Assembly (NCBI RefSeq): GCF_030867095.1
Contig: NC_081826.1
Span: 254,180,251-254,244,250 of the forward strand
Reading direction: 5' to 3'
DNA: 64,000 bases
Source: Alligator mississippiensis
Lineage: Eukaryota; Chordata; Crocodylia; Alligatoridae
Shown here: in pieces, positions 25,601 to 34,600 of the stretch
How positions within the stretch are numbered: position 1 is the first letter of the stretch
How the letters are laid out: each line of letters starts with the position of its first letter
Notes under the pieces: generated by a model
What the model saw: only the letters and a program-made list of their open reading frames with translations
Told to the model about the DNA's origin: nothing
The model's database searches: none
Position numbers and translations under genes: made by a program

Positions 25601-28600
25601 CTCTTCAGCCTCCGCAAGAGAAGGTTGAGAGGTGACCTTGTGGCTGCCTATAAGTTCATCACGGGGGCACAGAAGGGAATTGGTGAGGTTTTATTCACCA
25701 AGGCGCCCCCGGGGGTTACAAGAAATAATGGCCACAAGCTAGCAGAGAGCAGATTTAGACTAGACATTAGGAAGAACTTCTTCACAGTTAGAGTGGCCAA
25801 GGTCTGGAATGGGCTCCCAAGGGAGGTGGTGTTTCCCCTACCCTGGGGGTCTTCAAGAGGAGGTTAGATAGGCATCTAGCTGGGGTCATCTGAACCCAGC
25901 ACTCTTTCCTGCCTATGCAGGGGGTCGGACTCGATGATCTATTGAGGTCCCTTCCGACCCTAGAATCTATGAATCTATGAACTTGTCTCCTTATCCTGCA
26001 CTATCTAAACCCTATTACCTAGATTACTTTATTTTATTTATTTCTGCAGTATTTAATTTCTTGTCATCAATTTGTTATGATACAAATTAGTATAAACATG
26101 CAAATACTAAATTTCTAATTGCACTGAACTACATGGAAAAACTGACATCAACACTGCAATGAAATGCAATATGCAACACAAAATGCAATAAAAGCAGAAA
26201 CAGATCCAAGGGGAGGGGTGAAATGCACCTCCCTTTAATTCCTGCTGCACCTAAACTTTAAAGCCAACTGTCTGGGAGAAGCAGCAACATTCCTATTCAA
26301 GCAGCTTTGAAGGAGTCATGTGACTTCATTTTTTATTCTAATCTACCTGATTCATGCTAACCTCTTCACTTCACAGGTGTTAACAACTCTCTATCCTTTT
26401 TATTGGACATTTTGATGTTTCACTCTTCAAACTTTCTTCTGCAGTTCTGCTGTTAGCCATTCCTAGGTACTGTCTCTCTTCCATTTCACAGCCCTGCAGA
26501 CTATTTTTAGATAGATCTTAAAACCTTAATTCAGGTGTGGTAATATTAACTCATGTGTAGAAATGACTGCCACTGAAGTATTGGGGGTACTGTGAAGACA
26601 CTCAAGATGATGAGGTTTCCTTTTATTAATCTGAATAAGAGACATACATTTAACTATAATGACTATAGGAGTAATGAAATTCTCTGTTGACTATTTTTGC
26701 CTAGTTTGTACTTTTAAGCTCTATATATAATCTAGGAAAGGAGTGCACATGCCAATAATGTTATTTCTTTTTGTTTTGAGTTTCTACTGAATAATTCATA
26801 GATTCATAGATGTTAGGGTTGGAAGGGACCTCAGTAGGTCATAGAGTCAACCCCCTGCCCTGGGCAGGAAAGAGCGCTGGGGTCAGCTTGTCCAGTCCAA
26901 GGTGCTTGTCCAGTCTCCTTTTGAAGACCCCCAAGGTAGAGGAGAGCACCACCTCCCTTGAAGCCCATTCCAGATTCTGGCAACCCTTACTGTGAAGTTC
27001 TTTCTAATGTCCAACCTAAATCTGCTCTCCATCAAATTGTTCCTAATTACTCCAGGGGGTGCCCTAGTAAATAGAGCATCTCCTATTCACCACTGCCCTC
27101 CCCTGATGAATTTATAAGCAGCTACAAGATCACCACTCAGCTTTGTCTTGCACAAGCTGAAAAGATCTAGGTCCACCAGTCTCTCCTCATAGGGCCTTGC
27201 CTTCAGGCCTCTGATCATACGAGTGGCCCTCCTCTGAACCCTCTCAAGATTCTCCACATACCTCTTGAAGTGCAGTGCCCAAAACTGGATAGAGTACTCC
27301 AACTGTGACCTGACAAGTGCCACATAGAGGGGAAGCATCATCTCCCTAGACTGATCGTCATGCATCTACTAATGTATGATAAAGTGCGGTTAGCTTTGTT
27401 GAGCACTTTGTCATATTGACAACTCATGTTCATCTTAGAGTCAACTATGACTACAAGATCCCTTTCCACTGCTGTGCTACTGAGAAGGTCATCCCCCAAC
27501 CTGTAAGTTTGTTGGTGGTTCTTTTTGCCCAGTTGCAGCACTTTGTACTTGTCTTTGTTGAATTGCATCCTACTTCGTTCTGCCCATTTTTCCAACCTGT
27601 AAATAGCACCGGTCCAAGGACCGAGCCTTGCAGGACTCTACTGCCCACATCTTTCCAGGTCAATATTGACCCATCCACCACCACTCTCTGGGTGCAACCC
27701 CTAAGCCAATTTGGTACCCACCTGACCACGTAATCATCTACATCACAGCCTGTTCGTTTATTTACAAGAACAGAATGCGATACCGTATCAAAGGCCTTCT
27801 TAAAGTCTAGGTAGATGACATCTACCTCATCTCCTGCATCTAAGCATTTTGTGACCTGGTCATAAAAAGAAACAAGGTTAGTCAAGCAGGATCTACCTGT
27901 AATGAACCCATGCTGATTTCCTGTCAGCATTATTTCCCTTGCTGAGCTCCCACAAATGTGATCCTTAATGACTTTTTCCAGAGTTTTTCCAAGGATAGAG
28001 GTGAGACTAACTGACCTTCCTGGTTCATCCCTCCTCCCCTTCTTGAAAATAGGGACCACATTGGCCTTTTTCCAGTCCTCTGGGACCTGACCGGAGCACC
28101 GTGAGTGCTTGAACACCCGCGCCAGTGGCTCTGCTATGACACTGGCCAATTCCTTCTGCACCTTTGGATGAAGTTCATCTGGGCCCACTGATCTGAACAC
28201 ATCCAGCCCCTCCAAGTGCCCCTTCGCTAAATCTGAGCTAACAGTTGGTGGGCTGGTGTCCCTCCTGTGTCTATCTATGATCCAGTTGGAAGATTTGTCT
28301 TGGTCTGTGTCTAGAAATACAGATGAAAAAAACTCATTGACCAGCTCAGCTGTGTGATTGCTGTCAGGGCTGATGTAGGGTTTGGCTCCTACCATATTTG
28401 TAAGGTTTCTTGTTTCTTTTTAACTGGAGAAAAATCTGTTATGTTATGTGATAATGTGTCACCAGATCTGCACCCCCCCTTCTCAAAATCCTGATCTACC
28501 CATGAATATAAGGTCCAATATATTAACCAAAGTGCATACGTGTACACACACACACAAATCCCCATTCCTACAAGCAAAACTTTAACCAAGCTATGAGCCA

Positions 28601-31600
28601 AATAAGCATGCCACCAAACTCTTAATTCCAATGAAGGATGAGAGAAAGTTCCAATGGTGCAGATCCTGTCTATCAGTAAAACTGTGCCAGAACATGGTGA
28701 ATTTAACTGATACAAAAGCTTCCCAGCCATTTAGAAAGACTTGTATTGATACCAAAGGGGAGGAGGGGTAGCTGCCATGAGTAAATATAAGATGCAAGGT
28801 AGTCACTCAAGGCATGGGCCTCGAATCATTCAGTTTTCAAAATAGGCACCAGTACCTGCAAGTTCATCCAGGAACAAATAACTAAACAAAAACTAGTATA
28901 GAGCTAGGTATGCCAGTGTTCTGTGTTCAGAAGCATTATCATAACATACCAGGCAAGCAGGTGAATTCTGCATTGACACAAAAGTTTTGGTGATATATCT
29001 GTGGAATTAATTTGTTGCTGAGAAGTGACTAGGTGAGGATGATTTGCATAAAAAACTAATACCAATACACATGAAAAAGTTATGCCAAGCTATCATATAC
29101 TATGGCTAGGTACAGTTCAGTGAGGTTAGATCACGTTAAATATTGGCCATCAAATCTAACTTACTTTACCACAGTGTGAACCTTACCCTTAGATTGGGAA
29201 TCAGGTGGATCTGAGTGCGAACTCTACAGAAGTTCAGGAAGTTTAGACTGGTCTAAAAAGCCCCAACCCAATCTAAGTTAACCCTACTTCCAGAGTAGTC
29301 TTAGATAAGGTTCAGCAAGACCAATCTAACTGAACTTCTGTACAGTTCCCAGCACAGCCCCAACCCCAGGACTGTGCTTTTCCTACCCACCCACTCTGGC
29401 ACTGGGCTATTTTTAGCCTCCCATCCCCTTGCCCCCACTTCCCCTCCACACACACACATAGCACCCTCTGAGCCTGCTAGACCCCCCCATTCCAGAAGCT
29501 GCTCCCAGGATTGATTATTCCAGCATTCCCCAGTGCCAGGAGCCAAGGGAGGTAAGTTTGGATGGGGGGAGGGGCAGACAATATTGGGAGGAGTTGGTTC
29601 ACTGAAGGGAATTATTCACCTGGGGGTAGGGGGTCAGAGATCTAAAACAGCCCCAGGACCCTGGGAGGGGGAAACAGCCCTCTATCCTAAACAACACCCC
29701 CATAGAGCCACCAGCCCCGCCAATCCACCCACCCCTTCCACCACCCTGTCTTACCCCCTTCAGACTTCCAGGACTGGTGAATGCCAGTAAAACTGACTCT
29801 GGGAGCAGTTTGTGCAATCAGGGGAAGATCAGCAGCATGCGGGGGAGGAAGCTCTGCAAGACTGAGAGCCTCTCTGATCCCACCAGCCCCCCGCCCCCCT
29901 AATACCCTCTATGGACTCTGCTAGCTCCCCCAATCCTGCCAAACCCTCCCAGACCCTACGAATCCTCCAGCAGACCCCACTTGCCCTCCAAACTCCCCAA
30001 CAACTCCCTGGAGACCCCACTTTCCCCACTGATCCCCCAAAACCCTCTTGCTAGCACCCTCTCCTGATTTACCTTAATTGGGTGATGATTTTTATCTCAA
30101 TCTAACCTCCCTAAATGTCTGTACTTACCCTATATTTCATTAAGCCATATACTTTAAGGGTGCTATTTTAGAAAACATACCATATCCTTAAACCTCTTAA
30201 ACCAAGTGGTCTCAGAAAGTACAGATGGAACAAAGGAAAATTAGAACTATCAAATTTATTTTTCAAGTGTATTTATTAAAAAGGATGTAGAAAATTTAGT
30301 CTAAGTTTCAGCCAAAACATCTGTGTCTTTTAGATTTTAAAGTACAGCAAATACAGTTTGTAGAAAAGCAAAATTATTCTGTTTAAGTCTAGAATGCATG
30401 ACTAAAAATTAAAATTAAAATATATACTTAAAAAAGTAAGTAAAATCATACTTCTCAAGAAAAAGAGTATATGATTTACCAAAAAACAAACAAACAAAAA
30501 ACGCCCACAGTTTCTTACCTCTGTTTATCTCTTCTGTTTCAGCAGCAAAGATGACCTCAGTTATTTGGGTTACATCTTTATTAATAGAAGATAACCTTTA
30601 AAAAAAATTAAAAAGCATACTATCATTTTTTATCTCAACTTGTAACTAAGCCTGCAAAAACAAACAAGAATATATATTAACTAAAACCAGGCTACAGCCA
30701 ATGTTGCAGTTGATGGAAGGTTGCTGGAAAATCCCTATTAATTGTAAAGAAGATGATAATTTTATTTAGTTTGTAGCAGAAAATAGCTCTTCTTATGATG
30801 TTGAATGGAAAAGTAGTGTTGAAACCTGCAACTCCCTGCCTTTCCAAACAGGGGATATTAGTAAGTTACTGCTGCCTGAAAGAGAACTGTAAAAGTAACT
30901 GCAAGGGAGACTAAGTACTTCAGTGAGGAGGTTTCACATGAGAACACCATGTAGAAAGCAGTCAGCAGCCCCAGCTTTCCTTTGTGGGGTGAATACAGGG
31001 CATCACCTGCCTGCTAAACCAGGGACCAGCTGCACTTTCCCTGCCTCTGCTCAGGGGTGGCAACAGCTTCCTGTCAGAGAAGTGGAGCTGAGTAGGTCTC
31101 CCTGAAGGACAGGATCAAATTTAAGCGTATGATTTATTACACAGACCATCTAACTTCATGGAAATCAGCCATTTTCTCCTCAGATTTATTGCAGATTATT
31201 ATTTGAATGTTTTTTTTTTTAATTGAAGATGCGATTGAAATTGCTGAAATACTTTTAAATATCACAAATTATGCGAGGGCTGTGAAGCTGGATACGGGAG
31301 TCCAGCAGGGACCCAAAGGAATCATCTCATCTTCATCTGGGTGAGCTGGACCCCCAACTATATAAACTGATGAAGCCTACAGGTGGCAACCAAAGGGTGC
31401 TGGCCACTCTGTAGGCTTGAATTATTTTTAGTTTGACTTGGTTTTAATAGATTACTAACTTATGTAACATTTGGTTGTGGTACTTATTTCATTATTCAGT
31501 AACTGGTCCTTTCAGCAGTATCTGTTCATCAGTTGGTCTGTAAAGATCATGTTTTAGGAATGGAAGTCCTAGGTTTGGGTAATAGGTTTATAACCAAGAG

Positions 31601-34600
31601 GTTTATAACTGAGAGACTTGGGGGGAGTCTGGCCATTATAAATATATATAATCATTAGTCTGTCTATAATGGAAGCACCTCTTCTCTCTGTAGCACCTCG
31701 TCTCTATATTCTTGCTGTCAGTAAACAGAGATCCATCTATGCAATTGAAAGTTGTGAAATGTATTAAGAAAGGCCTAAAAATTACCTCTTCCTTTCAATC
31801 TACTTACATCCCCCAATAACAGTCCAATGATAGAAATTTAAATGAGACACCAGAAGAAAAGGATAAAGAAGAAGAAAATTTATTTTTACCACATAACTAG
31901 CTGTAGATAAAGGAAAAGGGAAATGTTTACATAAATCTACAACTACCCCTTGAGTGAGAGGTTTTAATTCATTCCCTGGCTCTGTCCTTCCAGGAGACAA
32001 GACCTGGATACATGAAACAGCCCTACAACAGGAAACTGAAGGCAACAAGGATGCCTCAGATTGTCAAATCCTCCCAATTATCTCTTACGTCTATAACTGT
32101 TGTTATGATAAAAACAAGTGAAGAAATAAATATTCATTTACAAATGGAATTAACAGCAATGAAGAAATTAGTCTGTGACTCTAAGTCACACCTAGAAGCA
32201 CATGATATTTTACTAAAAGCAATTGATGGAAAATTGATAAACAACAAAACTTTAAAGCATGTGTCTAATAAAAATATAACTCTGAATAGTGAGGATTTTA
32301 TTACAACTGATAAACTGACAGAGTCAGTCTCTGATCAACAACACCTCTTCCTCTATTTATTTATTTAATATTTTTTATTAAGCATAGCTCTATTAGAGAC
32401 AAAAAACAAAAGATTCAGAGGGCAAAATATTTTATTATTCAACTTTTATCCACACAAGAGAAAGAGCTCTTTTAGCATGGAACAGACAATTGTACGATTT
32501 TTAGCCAAAAGATTTAACATTTCTCTTCAGCTACATAACATTATTTATGTATCCAGGTGGCAGTCCTCAAGAGGATCTTCCCAAGAGTAGGTGTTAGGAG
32601 TTTATATATTAAGCACCTGGTGATAATTGTTGCAGCCAATTGTTTTCCCAATGGGGTGGAAATTTAAAAAAAAAAGATGCTCTACCTCTTCAAAAAGGAA
32701 ATGCAAAACTCTGGAACTCTTGGTTCAGAGATGATACCTTTTATTAGACCAACTAAGAAATCACAAAAAAATGCTCTTTCTTAGTTGGTCTAATAAAAAG
32801 GTATTATCTCTGAACCAAGAGTTCTAGAGTTTTGCATTTCTTTTCTGTCTCAGACCAACACAGCTACCAAATACATCCCCCTACCTCTTCAAAGTAAGGC
32901 ATATTCCTACCAATGATTGTCTTGCTCCTGTATCTATGGACTCAAGACATTAGCTAGGCCCTAAGGAGAAGCAAATTGCTTCATTTTTAAGTAAGTTTGG
33001 TATTTTGGTTTGAAATATAGCTGGGTTGACAAATAAATTATCTGACCTATTGTGGAGAAGTTTTATTAATGATCTGGATATTGTGATTTTACAAAAGATG
33101 TAGTATGGGAAGATAGTATTCCTTCCTGGATTTTTTTTTTGGTTTTTTGTTGTTTTTTTTTGTTTGTTTGTTCTATAAAAATGGCTGCAAGGAAAAAAAC
33201 AAAGGGCAGTTTCAGGGGGACTTAGTTACTTTCCTCTAAAGGTGTTTGATTGAGGGAGTAGAAATTGAATTAGAGTATAACTAGCTATACACTGTCATCA
33301 TTAAATTCTGTGGTGCAACTCCCTTAATTCTGGTTAATATTTACTTCCTATCATGTATATCAAGGACTGATGAAGTCTTAAAATGAGAATTGCTACATAA
33401 AGCTATTGAGAGAATCAGAAATAAATTTCCAGAGTTAGGAATAATAATAGCAGGTGATTTTAATGTTAGAACTGATGGCACTGATATCTAGGATAAAGAA
33501 GAAATAATAAATTAAATATGGGGAATCCTCCCAGCAATCTTAAGCGATTTAGAATGCTTAACAGACAGACTGGAAAGGGTATAAATGGGGCATTCACCTT
33601 TGTTACAACTAAAGGAGCAAGTGTGATAGACTATAGACTAGTAGAATCACATATGTGGTGTAAGTGTAAATCATTCAAAATTCTCCCATGTGTGGAGAGG
33701 AGAGTAACCACTTCTCCCTCTCTCTCAAAGTTCCTTTAGAGTTTTATAAGGATTCTTCCCCATCTGCTATACAAGTAGCCCCTAGATTAGAAGTTCTTGA
33801 CAAGAAAAGAACTAAATGAAATAATGAGTTAAGAGAAAAATGTGTTGCTCTGTCAAAAATACTCTCTCAGGCCATTCATCTCAAATTCTTAAAGAAAATG
33901 AAAACAAAAACAATTACTCATTATGAAGCAGTTATCAAACATCTGAAAAATGCTCGAGCATCTTTGAAGGAAACAGGTGCTGGTAGCATAAACCATGGTT
34001 TGATGAGGACTGCTCTAAAGCTAAAGACTTTAATAGAAACATTGGAGGAAGACAAGTCAGAAACAATACAATTGTTATTGAACAGGTCAATAGGAGGATC
34101 CCCTAAGAATTACATTTTAGAAGCCTCTCCTCTTCCAAAAAAGCCATTATTTGGATGGTTAAATAACATTTTGTTTCCAAGACCATTTGTTTGAAGTAGA
34201 ATAATTCTTACAGCCACTTACCCAATACTACCTTTATATTTAAGACATTGTATAAATCAGGGATAGGCAATCCCTGGCGCCCATGCCAGAGCATGACACG
34301 CAAAGGTACTTTGCTTGACACACGTACCTCAGGGCAGACAGCAGCGGAGCAGCTAGGGGCCTGATCTTTGTTGTGGCAGTATAGTCCTGACCCCTTCCCT
34401 GCCAACCACTTAGAGGCACACATGCACCAACCTCCTGCAGCAAGCCAGGCGGGGGCCCTGCAGACCCTGGTGCAGCTGCTTGCAGCCTCCCCACCACCTG
34501 CTGCAAGCATCCCAAACTCCATGGTGGGTAGCAGGGGCCTGACCAGAACCCGGGCTTGTTATGGCAGGCAGCTGGGAGGCTGCAAGTAGCTGCACTGGGG

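Noticed and set aside
23789..25867. The 692-codon frame as a host gene
   Set aside because: It is the reverse transcriptase part of a 5'-truncated CR1, with its ATG donated by the preceding CR1 tail.
32012..32368. A 118-codon Lys/Leu-rich frame
   Set aside because: It might be a LINE ORF1 remnant, but there is no motif, so it is mentioned only in the intron description.
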